Assembly (NCBI GenBank): GCA_019426215.1
Contig: CM033391.1
Location: forward strand, 13,566,708-13,630,707
Source: Buddleja alternifolia
Lineage: Eukaryota; Streptophyta; Magnoliopsida; Lamiales; Scrophulariaceae
Length of the DNA: 64,000 nucleotides
Direction: 5' to 3'
The notes under the pieces are model-generated. The model saw only the letters and a list, made by a program, of their open reading frames with translations, did no database searches and was not told where the DNA came from. This document shows, piece after piece, positions 1-11,233 of this stretch. Within the stretch, counting starts at the first letter, position 1; each line of letters begins with the position of its first letter. Both the position numbers and the translations under genes were made by a program.

Positions 1-1
1 A

Positions 2-214
2 ACAGTTCAAAAATGGAAGCCAGGGTTTCAAGCCTCGAAAGCTCAACTTACGTCTATGTTCGTATCGGTTCGGTTCCCCGATATCCCTATTGAGCTGTTT
101 GACTATGAATTCCTTGCAAGAATGGAATCAACGATAAAGAAGGTGATAAAAGTAGACGAGCATGTCAAAGAGTCCCTTAGAGGACATTTTTTCCTAAGTG
201 TGTATTGTGCTTGA
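2..214 (+). pseudogene. LINE ORF1 (DUF4283-type) fragment
   Basis: Frame 2 is open for 70 codons to a TGA and reads WKPGFQAS, then SVRFPDIPIELFDYEFLARM, then KVIKVDEHVKESLRG. This order matches the DUF4283 region found in plant LINE ORF1 and gag-like nucleic-acid-binding proteins (W-x-PGF, V-x-VRFPxLPIE, KVD...RG). It runs off the left edge and breaks off before the zinc knuckle, so it is a truncated remnant. No RT domain follows; the next 500 bases are SINE-like. The match is by motif pattern only, so confidence is moderate. Confidence 0.55.
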
Positions 215-358
215 CTTATCGAAACCACCACTTCCTTATATTTGTATCAATAGCTATCCACAAGTGTTAGAGTGTGAAGGTCTACACTTAAGCAGCTTTA
301 GTTGTGGTTCTTACGGTTATCGAAAAGAAACATGTGGAAAAATTATGTTAGAATCAAA

Positions 359-381
359 TGCTTACCACTGAGCTAAAAGGT
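359..381 (-). repeat. Isolated SINE 5' head (A box only)
   Basis: The minus strand reads CTTTTAGCTCAGTGGTAAGC, a tRNA-like pol III A box (TAGCTCAGTGG, plus-strand 365-375). It is nearly the same as the head of the adjacent SINE at 533-556. No B box is found about 35-45 bases downstream on the minus strand, so this looks like a truncated second copy joined to the tail of the first. Confidence 0.5.
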
Positions 382-556
382 AATTGTGCCCACACAAGCG
401 CCATGTGGCTGCCAATAAATGCATAATCACAATGCTGCAGAATCACATTGCTGACAAGAAATCTACACCCCAGCACCTGCCTAGGAGACTCGAACCCATG
501 ACCTCACTCTGATACTAAATATTAGGATTAATCGCTTACCACTGGGCTAAAAGCTA
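382..556 (-). mobile_element. tRNA-derived SINE
   Basis: On the minus strand an A box (TAGCCCAGTGG, plus 539-549) is followed about 40 bases later by a B box (GGTTCGAGTC, plus 487-496). This is the spacing of a tRNA-type internal pol III promoter. The body then runs to about 382 and ends against another A-box head. No poly(A) or T-rich tail was identified and no TSD was found. Box sequences and spacing are seen directly; the SINE assignment is inferred from them. Confidence 0.55.
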
Positions 557-630
557 TAATTGATAGTAAAGTCGCAACTTTATTTCTTTATACACTTGAT
601 AGCGTGAAACACCAGATGATTATTAGGTGG

Positions 631-742
631 TTGTGCCCATATGAGCACAGGTCGAGAGGTTAGTTAGGGCACAATCACAGTAATCCCAAAATCGAGGGAT
701 GGAGCTGCAAATAAACGCATAATTACAGTGCTGGCAATAAAT
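631..742 (-). repeat. Third copy of the SINE body, diverged
   Basis: Bases 631-650 (TTGTGCCCATATGAGCACAG) and 701-735 (GAGCTGCAAATAAACGCATAA onward) match the SINE body at 383-440 in the same order. They are separated by about 50 unmatched bases. Heads with A and B boxes are missing. It is a partial relative of the same repeat. Confidence 0.4.
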
Positions 743-1720
743 ATTAGTGTTAGGTGTCCAACTAACCATTTAGTAGCGCTGCCAAACCTGTAAACACTAT
801 TCGAACAATCTTCTTTTATATATCAAATACTTATTGACATTTATGTTCATCTATAATTCTACGTTGTAGTTGATAAAGTCCCGAGGATCATTTCATGGCT
901 ATGAGAATGGTCGCACACATGAGGTGGAAATTGTATAATGTTCTCCAAGGTTGTGATCCTAAACTAGTCCCAAGCCATAAGGACACGAGAAAAAGAAACA
1001 TTATAGTCTCATTAAGGCTTGCTCATGCAAACCTTCTCGTAGAGAGAGTACCTTAATTCATGGGCATTGATCGGGGACCAGTATATGGGTTGATGGTCTG
1101 TACTTGGAGGTACACGACTGAACACCCCGCATGATTCTACGTTCGTTTCATGTCGAACATGGAATCCTATGGGTTTACGTAGTGTGAGATAATCCTCATG
1201 ACCTGAGATGTCATGGCTGCAACAAGTGCAACACTACACTTTGACTTAATCCAAATTTCAAGAGAGTCAAAGATGGACTTACGTTAGGTGTAGTCTTACT
1301 GCATGACGAAGCAGATGACATCAAGATATTTTCTTTGCTATTGTTAGACATAGATAACCAGTGGAAAATATCTGACTAGAGTATCAAAGTCATTAAGAAA
1401 GATTTGTGATCCTATCTTAGATGCCGAATGTCACTATAGTCACAACGCAATCATAATAAACTAAGTTAATAAAGTTGCAACTAAACTCAAACCCCAGACT
1501 TGGATTAGGAAACTGATGGAAGGAATTGACAAGCGTGAAGATCGTTATCTGGATAGCTCCTTCTCATAACTATTCATGTCTAGGTCTTCGTGATGACGTT
1601 GATAGACATTGAATCACGATCGATGAGAGTCTTGAATTAAATTTGGTGAAAAATTCAAGACATTAACTAATTATCTAAGTGATGATTATTTAAGACTTAG
1701 AGAGAGGTCACATTGCTAGT
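743..1720. other. No gene; old LTR-like sequence
   Basis: No coding frame is convincing here. The stretch around 940-960 (TCTCCAAGGTTGTGATCC) resembles 2961-2980 inside the LTR-like insertion at 2747-5014. The sequence past the copia element at 6232 (CCTAAGGGGTCACAC) also resembles 3849-3863 of that insertion. The parts left and right of the copia element may therefore be halves of one decayed LTR of that family. Confidence 0.3.
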
Positions 1721-1823
1721 TGTAGAGAGAGATAGAGAAATTTCTAATATATTTTTTTATTAATAATCAATATGCACTATTTTTATACACACTTCATAAA
1801 TATATACATTCCTATTCTATAAA
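1721..1823 (-). repeat. 3' LTR of the copia element
   Basis: The sequence aligns with the 5' LTR at 6087-6231, sharing the TTAATAATCAATATGCACTA and TTTATACACAC blocks. It lacks about 40 bases in the middle (CGAGCCTATATACGG and neighbours). The purine-rich tract before it on the minus strand is CTTGAGGGG (1831-1839 region). The right boundary is approximate because the LTR start is degraded. Confidence 0.75.
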
Positions 1824-2741
1824 AAAACCCCTCAAGTTGGAGCATAGATGTTAATCATGCCCAACTGGTAACAAAGATACTCAACCCGCACCTCATTTAA
1901 GGTCTTTGTGAATAAATCTCCCAATTGTTCTCCAGTCTTCACATATCCTTTAGAAATTAAATTTTGTTGCGCATTTTCACGAATAAAGTGATAGTCAATC
2001 AAAATATGTTTAGTTCGTTCATGAAACAAAGGATTAGAGGTAATATGAAGGGCATCTTGGTTATCACACTATAGCTTCGCCGGCATCGAGACTTTAAAAC
2101 CAACTTTAGTTAACAACTGATATATCCACATTATTTCACAAGTGGACTAAGCCATATCTCTATACTTTGATTCTGCACTAGAGTGAGATATAACATTTTG
2201 TTTAAATTTTTTCATTGAAATGAAATTTCCTCCAAAGAAAATACAGTAGTCTGTAGTGGATTTTCGATCTATTTTAGATTCTGCCCAATTTACATCTGAA
2301 AAACACACTATATCGGTGTGATTATGATTCTTATATAATATACCTCGTTCAGAGATCCCTTCAAGTAACACATGATCTGTTCCAAATCAACCCAATGATG
2401 AATAGCTGGGGAAGACATAAATTGACTCACAATACTAACTAGATATGCAATATCATGATGTGTTATTGTAAGATATTTCAGTTTCTCAACCATTCTCCTA
2501 TACATCTCAGGATCTTCAATAAGTCCCCCTTTATTTTGAGTTGCATATTAAGTGGCATAGAAGTGCTACATGGTTTAACCCCTAACATTTCTGTCTCAGT
2601 TAACAAATTAAGCACATATTTCCTCTTAGAGATAAGAAGGTGCCTTTCTTGCTTCTTGTTACCTCAACTCCCAAAAAATATTTTATTGACCCTAAATCCT
2701 TTGTGTCAAATTGGTTGTGAAAAAACTACTTTAAAGATGAT
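1824..2741 (-). pseudogene. Copia pol fragment: end of RT plus RNase H
   Basis: Reading leftward, frames give the RT C-terminal part (FDTKDLGSIKYFLGVEV, then EDPEMYRRMVEKLKYLTITH). RNase H follows: CFSDVNWAESKIDRKSTT with the first catalytic aspartate, and ISHSSAESKYRDMA with the glutamate. The last part ends [20 protein letters not shown], the usual copia C-terminus. The part at 2308-2505 is in a different frame from its neighbours and stops interrupt the rest, so it cannot be translated. It continues the RT that begins at 5015-6074; the pieces abut correctly when the insertion at 2747-5014 is removed. Confidence 0.85.
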
Positions 2742-2746
2742 ATTCC

Positions 2747-5014
2747 TGTTAGAGTATATGTCCGGCGCGCCAATTTTGGGTGTCATTCTTTGTAACTACA
2801 TAAACTCTGCTAGAGAAATCCTTTTCATATAAATAGAGTCAACTTAATTTATGGCATTCTTTATTCTTAAAATAGTATATCTTGGCTTAGAATAAAATCT
2901 TGGAGAGTTACACATAGCTATGGGACATCATTGTGCATCAGGTATGGCAATGATGGAATACGTCTCCAAGGTTGTGATTCCCAAATATAGTTCTAAGTCG
3001 TAAAAGGGTTCTTCGAGATGAGGGATATCGAAGTAACCCAAAAGACTTTCTTGTACGATGCATACTCTTGGAGGAGTGCATCTTATTCCGTAAATAATGG
3101 CATGATGAAAGCCGATGCATGTATGAGGTTTTCTATTTAGGAAATAGATACACTGAACAACCTCAAAGGAAGTTCCATAGATTGAAATCCCAGTTAAATC
3201 TAGAACTTCCAATAATCTTGTAGTATAAGAGAAAGTTCCATGGAATGGAATCCCAGTCGAATCTGGAACTTCCAATAACCTTGTAGTATAAGAATAATCT
3301 TTATGGACTTGAGATTCCATAGGTTGTCTTATACATGATCGAACATATCTTGTTTTGTTACATGATCACTTAGATGATCATCAATAGGCAAATTCGAATA
3401 TGGGCTGATCATGTGTGAAGGCACACGAGAATTAAGATATGATCTACGTTTGATATTAGCTCATCGGTGAATCTCCTATGTTTACATAGTGAATCGACTT
3501 AAGGAAATCTTTGGATGAAGTACGATGTCTAAAGAGGCAGAGCGTTTCCTCGTTTAGATCATTACAGTCGTTCTCACCATATTTGGGAAACATAGTAATT
3601 GAATTAATAGAGCTTCGGCCTTAGCTGTTACTCTAGATTCAATCGGGAGATTAGATAGAGGGACATTACTTATATGAGTATCAAGATCATAAAAGGCGTA
3701 TCTTTATAATCGTCTATATCTGGGTTTTCGTGGGCTGTTGCTAGACGGTTACCACTATTTGTAAGTGCCAAGAACTAATGTGGTGGTTAATTCAAGGCTT
3801 TTACACTAGCATTTTGGGAAAGTGTACTTACTATTAGACTGTAGACGAGCCTAAGGGGTCACACTTAACTCTGGAGAGTTACTGCTAAAATAGTGTGATT
3901 AATCAATTTATGATAATTGGGAAAAATTAGGAAGGCATATTATGTTCTTAACATGGAATATTAATTAATTGAAGATTTTCAATTAATTGGACTTTTTAAT
4001 TGATATAGGTGGATTGATTAAATTAATGGACCATGTTGAGTCCACGTGTTTTATTTAATTGTGCTAGGCCCAAGAATTAAATAAATAATAAGTTGGGAAA
4101 AGAAATATAATTAAATTAGATTTAATTATTTATATTTATTAATAGGTTGGACCTATAATTAAATAAGGAGTCATGAATTAAATTATTGGACTCCTAGAGT
4201 GCATGATGACCGATATTGGAGAGAGAAAAATGGGAGAAATTTGAACTTCCCTATGTAGTAGGAGAGGAGTGCGAATGCTTGGTGGAAAAGAAATTGGATT
4301 TCTTTTCCTCCAAGTCTTGGAAATTAAGGAAGAGAAAATTACTAGGCAACTTTCTCTTGCCTTTTTTTTATATGGAAGATGACTTTAATTAGGAGAATCT
4401 TTAGGAAGAAGAAGAATCTAGGAGATTGTTTCCTTCTTTCACTAAGATTCTTAATTAAACATGCTTCTATAAGTACAAGACAAAAATAAAATCCAAAAAA
4501 CGCTAATGCTTGCAATTTTTGATCTACACAAGAAAAGAAAAAGGAAATTCCTCTCTTTTCTCTAAGCCAAAATTGGCCACCCCTATTCTCAACAAGAAGT
4601 GTTTTTATTCATATGTTGAATTTATAATTCACTATATATTCCTCCCCTTCACATATTAACCTAGGTTTTAGTCTAGAACTATTTCGTTGGCTAGCATCGG
4701 AAACAAGATAGTTGGTGATTTGAAGGATGTGTGGATACACCTTAGAGGAGTGACGCGTGGAGCGCTTCTACTGGGATACGTAAAATGAGACGGGCAATTG
4801 TTGGTGATAAAATCGTGTGGAATTATAACAGTGGGTTGCAAAGATCCAACCGTTGTAGAAGACGAACAAGTTTTATATTATTAGGTAATATGTATAATCC
4901 TCATCTCATAGTTTAATTGAGGGAATCATTATTCTTGTTTCGGATGGTCGTACATTTTTTGTAAAACTTTAATTTCCTCTGCCACGGGCCACCTGGAGAA
5001 TACCCAACCCAACA
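2747..5014. mobile_element. Solo LTR-like insertion inside copia RT
   Basis: The segment starts TGTTAGAGTATATGTCC and ends CCCAACCCAACA, giving the TGTT...AACA ends of an LTR. Flanks are ATTCC (2742-2746) and ATTCT (5015-5019), a 5-bp TSD with one difference. Removing it and one TSD joins the copia RT exactly (SDAARI to SSLK...). No coding region is present; the frames at 2928-3320 are repeat artefacts. At 2268 bp it is long but possible for a solo LTR. The parent family is not identified and the orientation is uncertain. Confidence 0.65.
3170..3295. repeat. 63-bp tandem duplication
   Basis: Two adjacent units (3170-3232 and 3233-3295) each carry AAGTTCCAT, ATCCCAGT, GAACTTCCAATAA and TTGTAGTATAAGA in the same order, with several substitutions. 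The duplication creates the apparent repeat in the minus-strand frame there. Confidence 0.7.
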
Positions 5015-6074
5015 ATTCTCGCAGCATCACTTCCAGTGAGAATGATGTCATCCACATACATAACAAGAAGAATAATGCTAGATGGAGAGTATTTATAAAA
5101 CACTGAATAGTAAGACTTACTCTTGTTCAATCTGAACTTTTCAACTACATGACTAAATTTGCCAAACCAAGCACGAGTTTGTTTCAAGCCATATAGATAT
5201 TTCCAAAGATGACAAATTTTGCCATACTCCCCCTGAGAAACAACCCAGAAGGTTGCTCTATATAAACTTCCTCTCATAAATCTCCATGTAAGAAAGCATT
5301 TTTAATGTCTAATTGGTGCAATGACCAGTCATGAGTAGTAGCCATAGACATGAATAAATGAACAAGTGTTAATTTAGTCACATGGGAGAAGGTATCAGAG
5401 TAATCCACACGATAAATCTGAGCATAGTCTTTAGCGACAAGCCGAGCTACAGACCCGTTAGGATTAACTTTATTTGCAAATACCCATTTACATCCAATAA
5501 CCTTTTTACCTACGGGTAAACTCTCTAGATTCCAAGTACCATTAACATCTAAAACATTCATCTCCTTTATTATTGCTTTACGCCATCTAAGATGGGGCAA
5601 TGCTTCATAAACAGTGTCAGGAAGAGATACAAAATCAAGAGAGGCAACAAAAGCACATGAAGACGCTGATAGATGATCATATGAAACAAAAGATGAAATG
5701 GGATAAGTGCATTGTCTTTTACGTTTATGGAGAGCAATAGGAAAATCATTATCAGTGTATGATGGACCCGATGGTGAAGGAGAAACTGGTGTTGGACATA
5801 TAATATGAGTATCACGTCATTTAGAATAGACATGGAGAATCAAAGGATGATGCGGAAATGGTATCGTAGGAGCAACAATGGGTGATTAATAAGTGATTTG
5901 GTAATCCAAAAAATCATCATTCTCTCTGTGACTATTAGTAGGATTGGAAAAGGACGGAAAGAAAGAACAATGCTTCATAGCAGAAAAACACATTTGACTG
6001 ACTTAGGATCTAGCTTAGTAACATAAAGACGAACATCCTGAACAAAACAAGTACTACCAAATAAGCGAGGATTA
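5015..6074 (-). pseudogene. Copia pol fragment: integrase end plus RT N-terminal half
   Basis: Immediately after the primer site the minus strand reads NPRLFGSTCFVQDVRLYVTK, the C-terminal part of copia integrase. A linker follows, then RT with LPHLRWRKAIIKEMN, VIGCKWVFANKVNPNGSVAR and QLDIKNAFLHGDL (first catalytic aspartate). KYLYGLKQTRAWFGKFSHVV and YVDDIILTGSD (YVDD at 5047-5058) come next. Frames change at about 5600 and 5275 and the linker carries stops. Integrase core, protease and gag are missing. Motif wording suggests one of the short-LTR plant copia lineages (Ale/Ivana-like), which I cannot settle. Confidence 0.85.
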
Positions 6075-6086
6075 GCTCTGATACCA
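6075..6086 (-). other. Primer binding site (initiator tRNA-Met)
   Basis: The minus strand reads TGGTATCAGAGC directly after the LTR end (TTTACA). This is the usual plant copia primer site complementary to the 3' end of initiator methionine tRNA. Confidence 0.9.
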
Positions 6087-6231
6087 TGTAAATAGAGATA
6101 GATAAATTTTTGATATATTATTAATCAATATACACTATATTTATACACACAAGTTCGAGCCTATATACGGAATAAAATCAATAAATTTTCCTGAATAACT
6201 CCCAAAATATATACATTATTGTTCTCTAACA
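6087..6231 (-). repeat. 5' LTR of the copia element (145 bp)
   Basis: On the minus strand it begins TGTTAGAGAACAATAATG and ends ATCTCTATTTACA next to the primer site. It aligns with the shorter 3' LTR at 1721-1823. Confidence 0.85.
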
Positions 6232-7250
6232 CTAGCATGTTAGTGAACCTAAGGGGTCACACACGAACTTGATTAATGATTCTAACTATTAAAGAAATCA
6301 ATCATGTGGATTGAATTCATTCTTTAGTATAATTAATGATATTAATAATTTAATTTAATTAATTGGAAATAAATATTCAATTTACTTTAATTAATTATCT
6401 TATATAGACTAATTAATTAAAGGAGTAAAAGCTAATGGCTTAATTATCTTTAGTAGATTAATTAGTAATTAGTTAAGTCCTATTTATTTAACTAATCCTT
6501 GGTGGAATAATTAACAATCCAATTTAATTATACTTGTGTAGGAATAATTAAATTAGGACTAAGGAGTCCAACCCTAAGCAAACATAACAGTAGCCATCAC
6601 CCACTACTGCATAGAAGCAGTAGTGGATGCCTACTATAGTGTGTGCACTCTGCATTATCTACTTTTCTTCTCTTTTTATGCATTATAGCTAAACATCATG
6701 TTTTTCCTACCCTATTCTTCATAAGCCAAAATAGTTTGATTATTAGCTAGCACTGAGAATCAAAGTTAAGAATCAAATCACGGTGTCGATAAACATAGAG
6801 ATACAACACTTGAGATATTCTAGAGGGATTTTCCAGAGAAGAAACAAAATCAAGGAGGCGCCATATCCGAGGTGACAACGGTGATCTTGCTGTGCAGAAG
6901 GAGCAATTTTTCACGTATCAACTTCGAAGTACATTGGTTTGTGGTCATCATAATAATCTGATTCAATCGTGGTATAGAGTTTATTACGAACCAACTCGAA
7001 AAAGTATTATGGCTTGAAATCCCCTATGGTGAATGCTTTGTAATTCGACTGTACTATGTCACTATGTGGCTTGCCTGTCGTGCGTTGCTCTTTAAATTTT
7101 ATTTTGTCGCTTCCGCTGCGTGTGCATGACAGGGTGATATCGAAGCCTTTCAATAATCCACAAAATACACATCCGAATGACAATGAAGCAAAATGTGACA
7201 TAGAGCTTTCACCGAAATGAAGGATTGCGAGTTGCATATCCGGAGTTCGA
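6232..7250. other. No gene; AT-rich LTR-like sequence
   Basis: The first part, with CCTAAGGGGTCACAC at 6249-6263 and many AATTAATTA runs, resembles 3849-4200 of the LTR-like insertion. I infer that it is the far side of the old LTR into which the copia element jumped. Beyond about 6960 nothing is recognisable. The minus frame at 7007-7237 has no family resemblance. Confidence 0.3.
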
Positions 7251-7439
7251 AACTAGAATCTATGACGTACTGACCATGGATGGTGGTGCAATAACCTCCT
7301 CAACGACTAAATATGATTATGACCATTGGAGGGAGATCACATTAACATGGAAAGAAATTATTCTTCTTGGGAAAAATCCCACTCAAATCGCATAATTATC
7401 CCAAACAAGGAGGGGTATATTGGGGGAAGGGTCGCTCGA

Positions 7440-8067
7440 CTAATAACCAGCTTATTCGCATTCAGAGAACTTGGTTCACGGACTCGAGGTTTCAGAAACT
7501 CATAGCGGATCAATGGGTGAGGCAGGAAAGGTAGGGGATTTTTTTAGCATAATCAAGATATCAAAGCAAAATTTGGTAACTTGAACATGGAGCCATCAGT
7601 CAAGCTCCTCAGTCAGTTTTAGGATAATGTCAAACATGAAATCCTTCTTCGTAAACAGATGTCTCAAATTAGGTGACTGAAGGTTAGACATAAAAATACG
7701 TGATTTTTTTCACACAACTGCATCGACTAAGCAGGAAATAGTCAAGATTAAGACCCTGTTGACAGATGATGGCGAGTGGGAATCTGATGAAGCTAGTTTA
7801 TATCGGATGTCAGTGGACTTTTGCTGAAATTTGTGTAGGACGGTGGTGTGAGTGAGCGAGTATAGATGAGAGACGAACTTCAAGATGCTGACAGTAGGTA
7901 GATAAACATTCTCTAAGGCCCAATATCGAAGGATGATGTCAAGCAGGCCTTATGGGGGATGCATTGACTAAATCCCCGGGACTCGACGACCTCCAACTGC
8001 TAATTTATCAAAAATGTTGACGCACAATGAGTGAGGGGGTGACAAAAATGGTGAGTGATACTCTCTA
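7440..8067 (+). pseudogene. LINE ORF2 fragment, region upstream of RT
   Basis: Frames here give IRIQRTWFTDSRFQKLIADQ, later LLTDDGEWESDEASLYRMS, then SKDDVKQALWGMH and TKSPGLDDLQLLIYQKC. These are the spacer and the start of the RT domain of plant L1-type LINEs (usual form KSPGPDGxxxxFYQxxW). Several frameshifts and stops are present. The solo LTR at 8068-9790 cuts the element, and the RT continues at 9791. Confidence 0.7.
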
Positions 8068-9790
8068 TGTTGGGAAATGGTATAAAGAAATTATAATCGC
8101 AGCAGAATAAATAAAATTCCTATGTGGTCATCTCCATATTGCATATTTATATCATCGAATCAAAAACTTACTCTTCATAGCGAATCAGTTGGAGATTTCA
8201 CATTACTTTCGATTTCTGAGCCGACAACTACTCTTGAAATCTTCACCTCCTTTTTCAAAAAATCCAAAGACTTGAATCCAAAACTTCCTTTTGATTATTG
8301 ATCCTAACACCGAATATGCCGATGTCTCTAAATAATCACGCAAAAAGCAAGACGAAAAATCTCCCCGTTTTCTTCTTGGTAGGCGACGGCTAGAGAGAAG
8401 AGAGAGGGAGGGAACCTTTTTTTTCTTGGAAACTTATGAGGTTATGAGATTGCTTAGGTCAAGAAGTCACAAGTGAATCAAATATATATCACTTGACTTA
8501 ATGACCAAGCAAAGCCAAACACCCTTATGTTGGGCGCCTACTTGGACACCCACTTGACTAAATTAGACGCCTATTTAGTCTAGGGTTTTGTTCAATTTGA
8601 TTTTTATTTAATTATTTATTCGATAAATAAATCAATTGATTATTCTAATTAAATAATAATTATAATAATTATTTTATTAATTTATTTCTCCAAGAGATTA
8701 ATTAATAATTAATCTTATCTTTAAATTAATTATCTCATCCAATGAGTACTTAATTATAAGTTTTTCCTTTAACTAATTCCCTTTATTTTTCCTTTGCTAT
8801 TCCTTGATGTGCGGCTCTTTAGGTTCGTTTCATAAGACAATGGGAGAAACCATAGGATGTGGGTGACACCTAGCCAGTCATACGACCCCACATCGAAACC
8901 CAAATGAGATCGAAAGAATAGATCATTCTCAAACCTTTCCCATCGTGAATACTGTGTAAGTATAAACCTTTTATTCCAATATCCCAATCAAGTGAGAGTC
9001 ATGGTTCAGTCAACCTCACAGGACTTGACCATATGCTTGACAACTTGAATCATAATGAGTCAAGGTCAATGAGCTTACTCTTGTGTCAAACACAAAAGGC
9101 TCGTAATGCTTTGGCCAAAGACTTTTGACTTCACTCACTTATGATTGCATAGGATATATTATCATTCACTTATAAAAATAAATTCCATCTTGAAATAAGT
9201 TAAGACTTCCACTTGTCTATCAAGTTGCATTTTGAGGTTGATCCCACCAACGGGTGAATTAGATGTAACTACTCTAGTGATAAACTCAATATCACAAGTG
9301 TATCTTCAACGTGATTTCTCAAGTCTAAGGTTTACATACACCTATCACAACTAATCAGTTCTATTATTGATTGTCATATAGTGAAAAACTATGTGATAGA
9401 ACCGATGCGAGTCGTGTTCGAACTCACCAACTTCTTTGATGTGTCTATGATATAAACTCCCACTATCTCCATAGTGTCAGACTAGCACTTCCATGTCAAA
9501 GTCTGTACCATACAAGTCTTATTCAGTTTCAATATCCACTTGAAACTCTCTACGACTTGCGAAAGAGATTTAGAGATTAAGTACCAAACGCTTCTAGTGC
9601 TTTTCGTCTTAACCCATAAGAAGTAGAAGCTTCACCTTTTACCTCATGGACTATTTATTGTCTACTAACTTATAGATGTCAATAAGTAAAATAATGGAAA
9701 TGCCTTTATTGATTAAAAAATGTTTAATTACAAGTACTATGCCCTATACAATCTATCCACTTGTGTCATCTAAGGGCATAAACAGCAACA
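8068..9790. mobile_element. Solo LTR in LINE RT
   Basis: The 1723-bp segment starts TGTTGGGAAATGG and ends AACAGCAACA, and is flanked by a perfect 5-bp duplication CTCTA (8063-8067 and 9791-9795). Interrupted LINE coding lies on both sides. No internal retrotransposon domain is found, so it is a solo LTR rather than a whole element. The superfamily is not determined, and the minus frame at 8769-8987 is not a gene. Confidence 0.85.
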
Positions 9791-10360
9791 CTCTACACAT
9801 GTATGATTGATGAGTCTTTTATTGTCTTAATTCCTAAAGAAAGTAACTCAACATACTTATTCAAATTTCATTTAATAATTCTTAGTAATATCATTCTCAA
9901 AATTGTTACTTAGATTATGGCTAATAGGCTTAGGTATATGATGGATAGTCTGATTCCCCAAACCAAAAGCAGTTTTACCTAGGTTTGACAAATGATTGAC
10001 TTTGTCATTATTACCGAGGAGGTTATTCATAACATGAGGGTGGTGAAAGGGTAAAAAAAAAGTTTTTTTATTGCTAAAATTGATTTCGACAAAGCCTACG
10101 ACAGAATTGGTTGGACTCTTTTGGAAGACGTGTTGGGCGAAATGGGATTACCGTTGCTTGGACACGTAATTGTTTCATATTGGAACCACAGTCAAGTTAT
10201 CCCTTCTTTGGAACGAGGACAACATTTTTTTTTTTTGATAAGCGACGTATTGGTTTAATCCCAAAAGGTCTAAAGTTAGGGGTGTTTTATCACTTACTTT
10301 ATTGTGTTTTGTGTAGAGAAGCTGTGATGTCTGATTATTTCAGGAAATCTCATAATTTCG
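9791..10360 (+). pseudogene. LINE ORF2 fragment, RT core
   Basis: Reading on from the solo LTR, frames give SFIVLIPKESNST, then IILSNIILKIVT, MANRLRYMMDSLIPQTKSSF, EEVIHNMRVV and AKIDFDKAYDRIGWTLLEDV. These are consecutive RT blocks of an L1-type LINE (IALIPK, RPISLCNVIYKI, QSAFVPGR, KIDLEKAYDRxxW). A degraded GLRLGVFYHLLYCVLCREA corresponds to GLRQGDPLSPYLFVL. Stops and frameshifts are frequent. The YADD block is not recognisable, so it ends before the catalytic core is complete. Confidence 0.75.
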
Positions 10361-10978
10361 GTTAAAATTTTGAGGGATATTCTTACTCTAGGCTCCTAAA
10401 AAATCTGAAATTTTTGTCAAAATTTAAGACCGAAGTTGGGTTATTCAATTATTCTGTTCTTTTTATTTTTAACAATTATATTAAAATATCAACGGAGTTG
10501 ACAGTGGATCTTATTTTTTATTCAAATAATCAAGATGGGTTCACGAGTTTCCTGTGTGACGCTACCTGTAGCCTGAGCTGTACTTCCTCGGGAATTTATA
10601 TATTTCTTCCCATTCTAGAAATCCAAAATCAGATGTACCTCTCTCGTATTCAACCAACACTTGTACACGTATTATTTCCGTTTTTTTTCCCAATGCTTTT
10701 CTCCTCACATCGACGAACCAATTTCTTTTTTGTTTGAATTGACCGAAAAGCTATAAAAGGTCTCGTTTGAATAGTGATGCTCTTTGCATCAAAAAAAAAA
10801 TAGTTATGCTCTAAAATTTTACAATTACGCAGGTTCTTGATAATGATAACGAGTTTCACAAGATGTGCCAGTTTTTAACTTTTTATCTCATTTGGTTTGA
10901 ATATTGTTGTCTTCTATTCATTTTAATTATTTTGTTATTGATTAATATATTAAATTATTAATTGATTGATATTGATAC
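10361..10978. other. No gene recognised
   Basis: This is AT-rich sequence between the LINE remnant and the MITE. The frames at 10111-10365, 10414-10737 and 10650-10859 resemble no family. The first covers LINE RT in the wrong frame. A TATA-like CTATAAAAGG lies at about 10751, but no gene follows it. Confidence 0.3.
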
Positions 10979-11233
10979 AATTATCTTTGGGTAAAAGGCA
11001 TATTACCCTCATATGGGAAAGGGGCTTATTGCCCCCTATGTTATAAAAGTAGGCTGATTATTTTCTTGTGTTTTCAGAAATGAGGCAAAATACACTCAAC
11101 CTCATTAAAATGCCAAATGTGCCCTTATGCACATAACAATAAATTTGAAATAAACTATTTTACAAAATCGTCCAACTTTATTTTATCAATGGTAATGATT
11201 TAATGCAATAATTATTAAATAAATATATGTAGC

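Larger units (their letters stand above)
1721..6231 (-). mobile_element. Ty1/copia element, internally deleted, with nested insertion
   Basis: The minus strand shows a 145-bp 5' LTR (6231-6087) beginning TGTTAGAGAACAATAATG, a tRNA-iMet primer site, integrase C-terminus, RT, RNase H, a short purine stretch and a 3' LTR (about 1823-1721). The flanks CTAGT (1716-1720) and CTAGC (6232-6236) are a likely 5-bp TSD with one change. The element is split by a 2.3 kb insertion (2747-5014). Without it the element is only about 2.2 kb. Gag, protease and most of integrase are absent because the primer site joins directly to the integrase C-terminus. It is defective. Confidence 0.85.

Noticed and set aside
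7007..7237. 76-codon minus-strand frame
   Set aside because: No family resemblance, and it sits between LTR debris and LINE debris.
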